Source: JAGQNT01 sp964426605
GTDB taxonomy: Bacteria; Patescibacteriota; Saccharimonadia; Saccharimonadales; UBA4665
DNA: 64,000 nt
Reading direction: 5' to 3'
Assembly (NCBI GenBank): GCA_964426605.1
Contig: CAYRQK010000002.1
Coordinates: forward strand, 62,001-126,000
Shown here: in pieces, positions 17,920-24,662 of the stretch
How positions within the stretch are numbered: the first letter of the stretch is position 1
Layout of the letters: each line of letters opens with the position of its first letter
Translations under genes and position numbers: made by a program
Notes under the pieces: model-generated
Databases searched by the model: none
The model's input: the letters and a program-made list of their open reading frames with translations, nothing else
What the model was told of the DNA's origin: nothing

Positions 17920-19560
17920 TTACATCATCCCACCCATGCCGCCCATGTCGGGGGCTGCAGATTTTTCCTTCTCAGGTACATCCACTACTAGCGCACCCAT
18001 AGTCATGGCCGTGCCAGCGATGCTGACTGAGTTTTGTAGCGCTTCTTTCGTCACACGAGCTGGATCCACTACACCAGCGGCCTTCAGGTCCACCAGCTTG
18101 CTGGCGTCGTTGACGTTCACACCCTGGCCGGCCTTGGCCTTCTTGACTTGTGGCAACCACTCGTCGGCGTTCAGCCCGCTATTGGTCAGCAGGATACGAA
18201 ATGGCTGTTCCAGTGCGTTCTTTAGTAGCCCCGCGCCGGCGGCAACTGAGTCAGTGCCATCAGTACTGATGCTGGCCGCCAGGTTGATGAGCGTCACGCC
18301 GCCGCCCGGTACAATACCTTCGGCCAGTGCTGCTTTCACGGCATGCACGGCATCATCAACACGGTCCTTCTTTTCGTTGATCTCGGTCTCGGTGGCACCA
18401 CCAACTTTGATTACGGCAACCTTGCCCTGCAGCGCCGCGCGGCGCTTTTCTAGGTTTTCTTTGTCGTACTCGCTACTGGCAGCTTCGGCCTGTGCACTAA
18501 TCTGTTTGATACGAGCAGCGACCTCTGGTGCCAAACCACCACCTTCGATAATGGTCGTCTCATCCTTAGTCACAATCACTTTGCGAGCCGAACCAATCAC
18601 ATCAACATCAACATTCTCAAATGTATGGCCTTGATCGTCGCTGATCACGGTCGCACCGGTTAGGATAGCAATGTCGTTCAAGATGTCTTTGCGACGATCA
18701 CCAAAGCTCGGTGCCTTGATAGCCACGGTGTTAAAGACGCCTTTCAGACGATTGAGTATCAGCGTACCGAGCGCCTCACCCTCCACGTCCTCAGCAATCA
18801 GCACCAAATCTTTCTTGCCAGTCTGCGCCAACTTCTCGAGGAGCGGTAGGAACTCCTGGATACTACTAATTTTCTTGTCGGTAATAACGACGGCTGGCTT
18901 GTCATAGACTGCTTCCATACGTGCCGTGTCGGTTACCATATACGGGCTGACAAAACCGCGATCAAAGGTGAAACCTTCCACGATTTCTTTCTCGAGGTTA
19001 AGCCCCTGCCCTTCCTCCACTGTCACTACACCGTCGCGACCCACCGCGTCCATGACGTCGGCGATCAGTTCGCCAATTCCAGCGTCGCCGGCACTGATGG
19101 TAGCGACTTCGGCCACCCGCTTCTTATTACCCTGTACATCTTCGGCCAGAGCGCCCAGTTGGGCAATCACACCTTGGGCGGCAGCTTCCAGGCCCTTGCG
19201 CAACTGCATCGGGTTGTGCCCGGCGGCAATCAGCTTATTAGCCTCGTTCAAGATATGATAGGTCAACACCGTAACGGTCGTCGTACCGTCGCCAGCCACG
19301 TCGTTCATCTTAGTGGCCGCCTGCTTGATGAGCTCTGCGCCAACCTTGTAGCCTAGCGTTTCGTCATCAACGTCTTCCAACTCGACACCCTTAGCGACAG
19401 TTACACCGTCGTGCGTTACCGCAGGACCACCATAGGCCTTGCTGATAACCACGTTACGCCCCTTAGGGCCCATGGTTGTCTTTACAGCGTTATACAAGAT
19501 CTCCGCACCGCTTAAGACGCGGCGGCGGGCATCATCATCATAAAATACTTTCTTAGCCAT
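17920..19560 (-). CDS. groL: Chaperonin GroEL
   Basis: GroEL (60-kDa chaperonin) forms the folding chamber with GroES. The N-terminus KVFYDDDARRRVLSGAEIL, the ATP-site blocks TMGPKGRNV and DVAGDGTTTVTVL, and the Gly/Met-rich tail GGMGGMM are all present in 546 residues. AGGAG precedes the ATG. It is the second gene of a groES-groEL operon with a 14-base gap and is under the CIRCE operator upstream of groES. Confidence 0.98.
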   Translation of the reverse strand: MAKKVFYDDDARRRVLSGAEILYNAVKTTMGPKGRNVVISKAYGGPAVTHDGVTVAKGVELEDVDDETLGYKVGAELIKQAATKMNDVAGDGTTTVTVLTYHILNEANKLIAAGHNPMQLRKGLEAAAQGVIAQLGALAEDVQGNKKRVAEVATISAGDAGIGELIADVMDAVGRDGVVTVEEGQGLNLEKEIVEGFTFDRGFVSPYMVTDTARMEAVYDKPAVVITDKKISSIQEFLPLLEKLAQTGKKDLVLIAEDVEGEALGTLILNRLKGVFNTVAIKAPSFGDRRKDILNDIAILTGATVISDDQGHTFENVDVDVIGSARKVIVTKDETTIIEGGGLAPEVAARIKQISAQAEAASSEYDKENLEKRRAALQGKVAVIKVGGATETEINEKKDRVDDAVHAVKAALAEGIVPGGGVTLINLAASISTDGTDSVAAGAGLLKNALEQPFRILLTNSGLNADEWLPQVKKAKAGQGVNVNDASKLVDLKAAGVVDPARVTKEALQNSVSIAGTAMTMGALVVDVPEKEKSAAPDMGGMGGMM

Positions 19561-19574
19561 ATATCGTGTAACTC

Positions 19575-19841
19575 CTATTTAACAGTCGCTAAAATGTCTT
19601 CTTCTTTGACCAAAATATACTCGTCACTGCCAAGTTTGACATCGGTCGAGCTATAGCTCTTGAACAAGATACGGTCGCCGACTTTCACGGCCTTCACATC
19701 CTTACCCACAGCCACAACCGTGGACGTTTTGGGTTTTTCCTTGGCAGCATCGGGCAAATAAAAGCCGCTCGCGGTCTTCGCCTCGGCCTTTTCGGGCTGG
19801 GCAACGACGTAATCAGCCAGTGGTTGAATCGGTACACTCAT
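19575..19841 (-). CDS. groS: Co-chaperonin GroES
   Basis: This 88-residue co-chaperonin caps GroEL. It is slightly shorter than the usual 95-97 residues. The start IQPLADYVVAQPEKAE corresponds to the first strands, the ASGFYLP segment to the mobile loop that contacts GroEL, and the end DEYILVKEEDILATV is canonical. It is the first gene of the operon. Confidence 0.96.
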   Translation of the reverse strand: MSVPIQPLADYVVAQPEKAEAKTASGFYLPDAAKEKPKTSTVVAVGKDVKAVKVGDRILFKSYSSTDVKLGSDEYILVKEEDILATVK

Positions 19842-19869
19842 CTAGAAACCTCCGTGTTAACGCTTTTCG

Positions 19870-19896
19870 TTAGCACTGTACATGCGAGAGTGCTAA
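19870..19896 (-). promoter_or_regulatory. CIRCE operator
   Basis: TTAGCACTG and GAGTGCTAA are separated by exactly 9 bases; only one base departs from the CIRCE consensus. CIRCE is the binding site of the heat-shock repressor HrcA. The site lies just downstream of the promoter and upstream of groES. No hrcA gene is in the window. Confidence 0.93.
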
Positions 19897-19908
19897 CTAT
19901 CACTCTCA

Positions 19909-19937
19909 ATCATAGCGAAGGCCCTTGGCAGCGTCAA
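19909..19937 (-). promoter_or_regulatory. groES-groEL promoter
   Basis: On the minus strand TTGACG (19932-19937) and TATGAT (19909-19914) are separated by 17 bases, a good housekeeping sigma promoter. The CIRCE site overlaps the expected start of transcription. Confidence 0.85.
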
Positions 19938-19952
19938 GTCAGAACCGGCCTG

Positions 19953-20612
19953 TCAGTCCTGTGGTGTATCGAGAGAAATTTCCTGGATCGGTTCGATCCG
20001 CTGCGGCACCGTCTGCCAGTTCACTGCCCGGCGCAAAAGCGTCGTAACAGTTTCGATATTCTCAGGAATCCGATCGTTCACCCACTGCCAAATGCCCTGA
20101 TCACTCAGCACCGAACTGTCCTCATCCTGAAGGACATAGGGAACGTACTCATATAAGCCAGTTCTCTGCACGGTGTACCAATGAGTATCTTCCCTATCGA
20201 CCATCTCCACATAGACTTCGTTGACACTATCCTTCGGCGGCATCTCATACGTCTGGATACGCGTCTCACCGACCGGCACATGGAGTTTCATGTAACGATG
20301 ATTAGCCCGTGGGACAATCGGCTCTAATCGAGTCGAAAACGTTCGCTGGAATTCCCCGTCCTGACGCGGCGCCGTCAGCTTGTCTTGTAGTACAAATAGC
20401 CCCCGAACCTCGCCAAGTGGATAGTTGGCGGCCCGTAACCGGTCCCGTTGCTTCAGATCGGCATCCAGATACACTGCAATACTGTCATAGGCCAATTCGA
20501 CAGTTTCCTTGCACAGCAGCTGAGCCGCGGCGGCGGCCTTTTCGGCGCCCCGTTCATTAATACGATTAATGTCGTCACTTCTGTCTGGGGATCGGTCAAA
20601 CTCGGCAGTCAT
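19953..20612 (-). CDS. Hypothetical protein, 219 aa
   Basis: I do not recognise this soluble protein. The N-terminal 50 residues form a charged Ala-rich helix, and the rest is a mix of strands with many Pro, Arg and Asp residues. I chose the ATG at 20612 because a TTGACA/TATTAT promoter (18-base spacer) covers the two in-frame ATGs further upstream. Transcription from it should begin about 3 bases before 20612, which makes the message leaderless. The gene ends 16 bases before the groES promoter. Confidence 0.7.
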   Translation of the reverse strand: MTAEFDRSPDRSDDINRINERGAEKAAAAAQLLCKETVELAYDSIAVYLDADLKQRDRLRAANYPLGEVRGLFVLQDKLTAPRQDGEFQRTFSTRLEPIVPRANHRYMKLHVPVGETRIQTYEMPPKDSVNEVYVEMVDREDTHWYTVQRTGLYEYVPYVLQDEDSSVLSDQGIWQWVNDRIPENIETVTTLLRRAVNWQTVPQRIEPIQEISLDTPQD

Positions 20613-20621
20613 ATTGGACAT

Positions 20622-20651
20622 ATAATACAACTTTTATAGTACTATTGTCAA
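20622..20651 (-). promoter_or_regulatory. Promoter of the 219-aa gene
   Basis: TTGACA (20646-20651) and TATTAT (20622-20627) on the minus strand are separated by 18 bases. The expected start of transcription is within a few bases of the ATG at 20612. Confidence 0.6.
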
Positions 20652-20714
20652 TGTGCCAAAACGATGGTACAATGCGGCAGTCCGTATCGGCAACACCAAC
20701 CATTTGGAGTAGGT

Positions 20715-20999
20715 ATGTCCCTTGCAGTGACTGGCCCATATAAGGGTAGAATGATGTTCCTCGTCCCACAGAATGCAGACCAGCAGATGATCCAATACAT
20801 CCTGGATGATATTCTGCAACTCGACCATGTCGACACCGTCGACATACAGCACCGGCACATCGTACCGCAACACTCGCTCAGCGGGAACGCCCTCATCGAC
20901 CTCCATGACGAGATCACTCAAGTCATCGACACTGCCATCACTACCTACGCCGAGAAGCAGAAGCAGGCAGCACGCCACCTTCTCTTCAGTAGCCGCTAA
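20715..20999 (+). CDS. Hypothetical small protein, 94 aa
   Basis: This soluble protein starts MSLAVTGPYKGRMMFLVP and ends in a helix (EKQKQAARHLLFSSR). No family is recognised. TTGGAG precedes the ATG at 20715, and a TACAAT box is about 40 bases upstream; the longer open frame from 20664 has no start signal. It is divergent from the 219-aa gene. Confidence 0.65.
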   Translation: MSLAVTGPYKGRMMFLVPQNADQQMIQYILDDILQLDHVDTVDIQHRHIVPQHSLSGNALIDLHDEITQVIDTAITTYAEKQKQAARHLLFSSR

Positions 21000-21017
21000 C
21001 TAGGACATCCGCTATGT

Positions 21018-21135
21018 GGCGGTGGAACGTGAAGCCTCGGCTTCGTTCCACCGCCCAGCGGGTGGCAAGCAGATTTGAGACATCGACCAGCCGAGCCAAT
21101 CGCTCACCCCTCGTCCACCTTCTCGTCTGCTTGCC
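21018..21135. repeat. Nested inverted repeats between genes
   Basis: GGCGGTGGAACG at 21018-21029 pairs with CGTTCCACCGCC at 21044-21055, enclosing GAAGCC-TC-GGCTTC, which gives an almost continuous 18-bp stem. A second pair, GGCAAGCAGA at 21064-21073 and TCTGCTTGCC at 21126-21135, spans the next 70 bases. No T-run follows the first hairpin. The likely role is transcript end formation for the 20715 gene or a structured RNA. Confidence 0.55.
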
Positions 21136-21195
21136 TACTTCACCTCTGCATCACTCGTTAAGCCCTTCGGGGCTTTTCGTATACCCCGTGTAGCT

Positions 21196-21201
21196 TATAC
21201 T
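21196..21201 (+). promoter_or_regulatory. -10 box of the 21211 gene
   Basis: TATACT ends 9 nt before the ATG, with no Shine-Dalgarno between. Confidence 0.5.
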
Positions 21202-21210
21202 TAAGGTCAT

Positions 21211-22086
21211 ATGATCAACACGCACGTCCTGATGTCCGGTGTCGACTACTTCGACGACAGTCAAGCCATCAATCCATTTATGGACGCCAGCGGTATCAGT
21301 CGCGATGCCGCGGCAGCCGAACACAACCGCATCCGCGAGGCACTCGTGGCTGCCGGTATCACCGTTACGCAAGTCCGTCCACCAGCAGACTGCCAAGATG
21401 GCGTCTACACCGCTAATTGGGCGCTGGTGCGCGGCGACAAAGCCGTCATGTCGAGGTTGCCCAATGCTCGCCAGGCCGAAGAGTCGTACGCCGAAGAGGT
21501 TTTGCAAGCCCAAGGCAAAGAGATCATCAAAGTACCGGCCAGCCTCAAATTCTCCGGTCAAGGTGATGCCCTACCCTGCGGCAATTACCTATTCTGTGGC
21601 AGCGGTTACCGCTCAGACGTCGAAGCCCAGTCATTTGCCGCTCAGCAGCTCGGCTACGAGCGTATCCAGCTGCAAACCGTACCCCAACTCGATGCCGCCG
21701 GTCAACCTATCATCAACAGCTATTCCGGCTGGCCCGACAGCTTCTACTACGATCTCGACCTGGCTTTGTCGATTCTTAGAGCCCCGACCGACTCCGGGAG
21801 AGGACTGGTCGCCTGGTGCCCCGAGGCATTCACGCCCCAGAGTCAGGCCGTCCTACGCGCTCTCGACACTGTCGATAAAATCGAGGTCTCCGAGGCCGAG
21901 GCCACGCAAGCCTTCGCCTGCAACCTGGTCAGTACTGGCCAGACGGTCATCATGAACGCTGGTGCCGCCAAGCTTGCAGCCGCCATCGAATCTCACGGCC
22001 TCGCAACCATTCGCCTCAACAATCCCGAGCTCGGCAAAGGTGGCGGCAGCATCCGCTGCACCACGCTCACCCTCAATAACGCCTAA
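21211..22086 (+). CDS. Amidinotransferase/dimethylargininase-like protein
   Basis: The 291-residue protein has the repeated strand-helix layout of the guanidino-modifying superfamily (DDAH, arginine deiminase, amidinotransferases). FSGQGDALPCGNYLFCG near residue 110 corresponds to the family's substrate-binding Asp loop, and GGGSIRCTTLTL at the C-terminus supplies the nucleophilic Cys. Two residues often needed for catalysis look changed: the HLD motif reads YYDLDLALSIL, with Asp in place of His, and the loop starts FSG rather than FEG. It may act on another guanidino or ureido substrate, or be impaired. It stops 3 bases before the converging Mur ligase gene ends. Confidence 0.75.
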   Translation: MINTHVLMSGVDYFDDSQAINPFMDASGISRDAAAAEHNRIREALVAAGITVTQVRPPADCQDGVYTANWALVRGDKAVMSRLPNARQAEESYAEEVLQAQGKEIIKVPASLKFSGQGDALPCGNYLFCGSGYRSDVEAQSFAAQQLGYERIQLQTVPQLDAAGQPIINSYSGWPDSFYYDLDLALSILRAPTDSGRGLVAWCPEAFTPQSQAVLRALDTVDKIEVSEAEATQAFACNLVSTGQTVIMNAGAAKLAAAIESHGLATIRLNNPELGKGGGSIRCTTLTLNNA

Positions 22087-23391
22087 TTACTTATTCAGAA
22101 GAGCACCAACAGCGGCGCGAGTCGTGCCAATCTCATCCCACGGATGTTCACCGTCGGCCCGTTCGATGGTTTTCTCGTGCCCCTTGCCCAGCAGCAGCAC
22201 CGTATCGCCCTTGGCGGCGCGTTTCACGGTAAAATTGATAGCCTCGGTGCGATCATGCACCAAAAACAAATCTCTACCCTGCACCTTACCGGACGTCTCA
22301 ACGCCCTCAGCAATCTGGTTGAGTATTGCCACACCATCAATATCGCGGTCATCTTCTTCGGTAACAATCACTTCATCGGCGTATTGGCCGGCCAGTTTGC
22401 CCTGCACTGCCCGCTTGGCTTCATCGCGCCGGCCCGCGCTGCCAAACATCACTATCAGCTTGCCCTTCACTACTGGTCTAATGTCCTTGAACAGTTTCTC
22501 GAAGCTATCCGGTGTGTGTGCAAAGTCGACAATCACGCTGAAGTCCTGTCCCTCGTCAATGTTCGTCATCCGCCCCTCAACACTTTTGAGTGCCGCCACG
22601 CCATGCTCAATCTGTTGCTTAGTCAGTCCCAGCACCCGCCCCGCACACACCGCGGCTAGCGAATTACTGACATTGAAACTGCCCGGAATGTTGCAAACAA
22701 TATCGTACGAATCGTCGCCAACCGTAGCCGTATAGGTGCTGTTATCAGAGGTCATTTTAACCTTGGTGGCCTGCACATCGCCTTTCCCCATGCCGTATGT
22801 CATGGCGTGCGCCACATCGCTCGCAAACAGCGCAGCGCTCGGGTCTTCGGCATTGATAATGCCCGTCCGATACCCAGCCTTATTCCGGTTGACTATCTTA
22901 AATAGCAGCCGCTTGGCATCACGATACCGCTCGAACGTCTTATGGTAGTCCAGATGCTCGTGCGTCACATTGGTCAATACGGCCAGCACGTACGGCACAC
23001 CCCAGACGCGGCTTTGCGCCAGCCCCTGGCTGGTCGTCTCAAACACCAACCACTCGGCACCCTGCCGTTTCATCCACTTCAGGCGCTGCATCAACTCCGG
23101 TACTGGCACATTGGTCATGTGGTGGATTTGCGGCCGAATATCGTCGTTTACCCCGTACGCAACAGTGGTCATCACGCCCACGTCGTAGCCCGCTTCGCGC
23201 AGCATTTTGTAGATCATAAAGGTGGTCGTTGTCTTGCCGTTGGTGCCAGTCACGCCAATGACTTTCAATCCCTTCGAGGGAAAACCGTTCAGCACATTGT
23301 AGCCGATAGCCTCGATACGGTGGCCCACCGGCTCAATTACCTCAAATGCGCCATGCGGAATCACTTTTTTGAGCAGTTGCTTTGGTTTCAT
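22087..23391 (-). CDS. Mur ligase (MurE-like) lacking the N-terminal UDP-binding domain
   Basis: Mur ligases add an amino acid to UDP-MurNAc peptides using ATP. The central domain has the P-loop VIGVTGTNGKTTTT near residue 45, TNVTHEHLDYH, and the NSLAAVCAG segment. The C-terminal domain has VEGRMTNI, VIVDFAHTPDSFEKL and MFGSAGRRDEAKR. At 434 residues it lacks most of the roughly 80-residue N-terminal domain of MurE. The residues that select meso-diaminopimelate in MurE (DNPR) are not seen; the site reads EEDDRDID. The added amino acid or substrate is therefore open. TATACT ends 6 nt before the ATG. Confidence 0.88.
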   Translation of the reverse strand: MKPKQLLKKVIPHGAFEVIEPVGHRIEAIGYNVLNGFPSKGLKVIGVTGTNGKTTTTFMIYKMLREAGYDVGVMTTVAYGVNDDIRPQIHHMTNVPVPELMQRLKWMKRQGAEWLVFETTSQGLAQSRVWGVPYVLAVLTNVTHEHLDYHKTFERYRDAKRLLFKIVNRNKAGYRTGIINAEDPSAALFASDVAHAMTYGMGKGDVQATKVKMTSDNSTYTATVGDDSYDIVCNIPGSFNVSNSLAAVCAGRVLGLTKQQIEHGVAALKSVEGRMTNIDEGQDFSVIVDFAHTPDSFEKLFKDIRPVVKGKLIVMFGSAGRRDEAKRAVQGKLAGQYADEVIVTEEDDRDIDGVAILNQIAEGVETSGKVQGRDLFLVHDRTEAINFTVKRAAKGDTVLLLGKGHEKTIERADGEHPWDEIGTTRAAVGALLNK

Positions 23392-23397
23392 GACCCC

Positions 23398-23403
23398 AGT
23401 ATA
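23398..23403 (-). promoter_or_regulatory. -10 box of the Mur ligase gene
   Basis: TATACT on the minus strand ends 6 nt before the ATG. Together with the box at 23415 it forms a divergent pair within a 36-bp intergenic region. Confidence 0.55.
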
Positions 23404-23414
23404 CCTCTATCTGT

Positions 23415-23420
23415 TATTCT
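23415..23420 (+). promoter_or_regulatory. -10 box of tsaD
   Basis: TATTCT ends 7 nt before the tsaD ATG. The -35 region would fall inside the divergent Mur ligase gene. Confidence 0.45.
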
Positions 23421-23427
23421 AAATACT

Positions 23428-24492
23428 ATGAAAGTTCTGGGCATCGAAAGTAGTTGCGACGAAACGGCGGCGGCAGTCGTCGAAGACGGTACACACCTGT
23501 TATCGAACGTTGTTGCGAGCTCAATGGACTTGCACGTGCAATACGGCGGCGTTGTGCCAGAGATCGCCGCCCGTAGCCACATCGAATCTATACTGCCCGT
23601 CATCCACCAAGCACTCGACGATGCCCACTGCACCTGGGACGACATCGACACCATCGCAGTTACCTACGGGGCGGGGCTGGGCGGTAGCTTACTGGTGGGC
23701 GTTCTCACTGCTCGTACCCTAGCCATCGCCCACGACAAGCCGCTGTACGCCTGCAATCACGTCGAGGGGCATGTCTATGCCAACTTCCTGACAGAGACAG
23801 CTATTCCGCAGTATGTTCTACGTGAAACCGCGCCAGCATTTCCAATGTTGGCTGTTATTGTCAGCGGCGGACACAGCCAACTGGCATTGTTCAGGGACCA
23901 TTTTGACTACACCCTGCTCGGTCAAACCCGCGACGATGCCATCGGCGAGGCGTTCGACAAAGTGGCCAAGATACTCGGTCTACCCTATCCCGGCGGCCCG
24001 AGCGTTAGCCAAAAGGCATTAGAAGGTAATCCACACGCCTACCATCTTCCGACAGCCAAGCTCGATCACACGTACGAATTTAGCTTCTCTGGACTCAAGA
24101 CAGCCGTTTTACGCCTCGCACAGGCTGAAACCGGGCATGATTACACATTCCCCTCGACAAAGCTCGTAGAGGCCCTCAGTGAAGCCCAGAAGGCCAATAT
24201 TGCTGCCAGCTTTCAGTACACCGCCATCAAAACCATCGTTGATAAGGCCAAGCTGGCCGCTCAGGAATTCTCCCCGGCGTCAGTTGTCATCGCTGGCGGT
24301 GTTGCAGCCAGTCCGGAGTTACGACGTCAGCTTACAGGGGCCCTGCCAGGTGTCGCCATCGAATACCCCGACATGAAACTCTGCACCGACAACGGTGCCA
24401 TGATCGCCACGCTGGGCTGCTTCAAGGCCATGCACGGCCAACCCACCGTTGACCCCTATACGCTCGACATCGCCCCCAATCTTTCCATGTAG
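23428..24492 (+). CDS. tsaD: tRNA N6-threonylcarbamoyladenosine synthase subunit TsaD
   Basis: TsaD transfers the threonylcarbamoyl group onto A37 of tRNAs that read ANN codons. The start VLGIESSCDETAAAV is the ASKHA phosphate-1 motif. The metal-binding pair shows as CNHVEGHVYANF near residue 110, SGGHSQL is near 150, and FSFSGLKTAVLR and AGGVAASPELR complete the family set in 354 residues. The open frame extends far upstream, but only the ATG at 23428 matches the family start. Confidence 0.97.
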   Translation: MKVLGIESSCDETAAAVVEDGTHLLSNVVASSMDLHVQYGGVVPEIAARSHIESILPVIHQALDDAHCTWDDIDTIAVTYGAGLGGSLLVGVLTARTLAIAHDKPLYACNHVEGHVYANFLTETAIPQYVLRETAPAFPMLAVIVSGGHSQLALFRDHFDYTLLGQTRDDAIGEAFDKVAKILGLPYPGGPSVSQKALEGNPHAYHLPTAKLDHTYEFSFSGLKTAVLRLAQAETGHDYTFPSTKLVEALSEAQKANIAASFQYTAIKTIVDKAKLAAQEFSPASVVIAGGVAASPELRRQLTGALPGVAIEYPDMKLCTDNGAMIATLGCFKAMHGQPTVDPYTLDIAPNLSM

Positions 24493-24493
24493 C

Positions 24494-24638
24494 AAAACAC
24501 AGCTCGCGTCTTCGGCGCTTTGCCGTTCATCGTCCAAAAACAAACCCTTGCAGGGTTTTTCTACGCAGCGCCTTCGGCTCGCTACTTTTCCCACCCTGCG
24601 ACCAGACGTTGTTACGTCGAAGACGCAAGCTGTGTTTT
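24494..24638. repeat. Long inverted repeat enclosing smaller hairpins, between tsaD and valS
   Basis: The 21-base arms at 24494-24514 and 24618-24638 (AAAACACAGCTCGCGTCTTCG and its complement, written in part) differ at a single base. Inside lie AAACCC-TTGCA-GGGTTT at about 24542-24558 and a weaker AGCG/CGCT hairpin. The right arm ends in TTTTAGTTT, so the outer stem could work as a terminator for tsaD; the valS start region follows 24 bases later. It could also be a leader structure of valS. Confidence 0.6.
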
Positions 24639-24662
24639 AGTTTATATAACAGAGGTGGTACA

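Noticed and set aside
24641..24662. T-box-like string (GGTGGTAC) before valS
   Set aside because: The rest of a T-box (stem I, specifier loop, terminator/antiterminator pair) is missing. The bases serve as the valS ribosome binding site.
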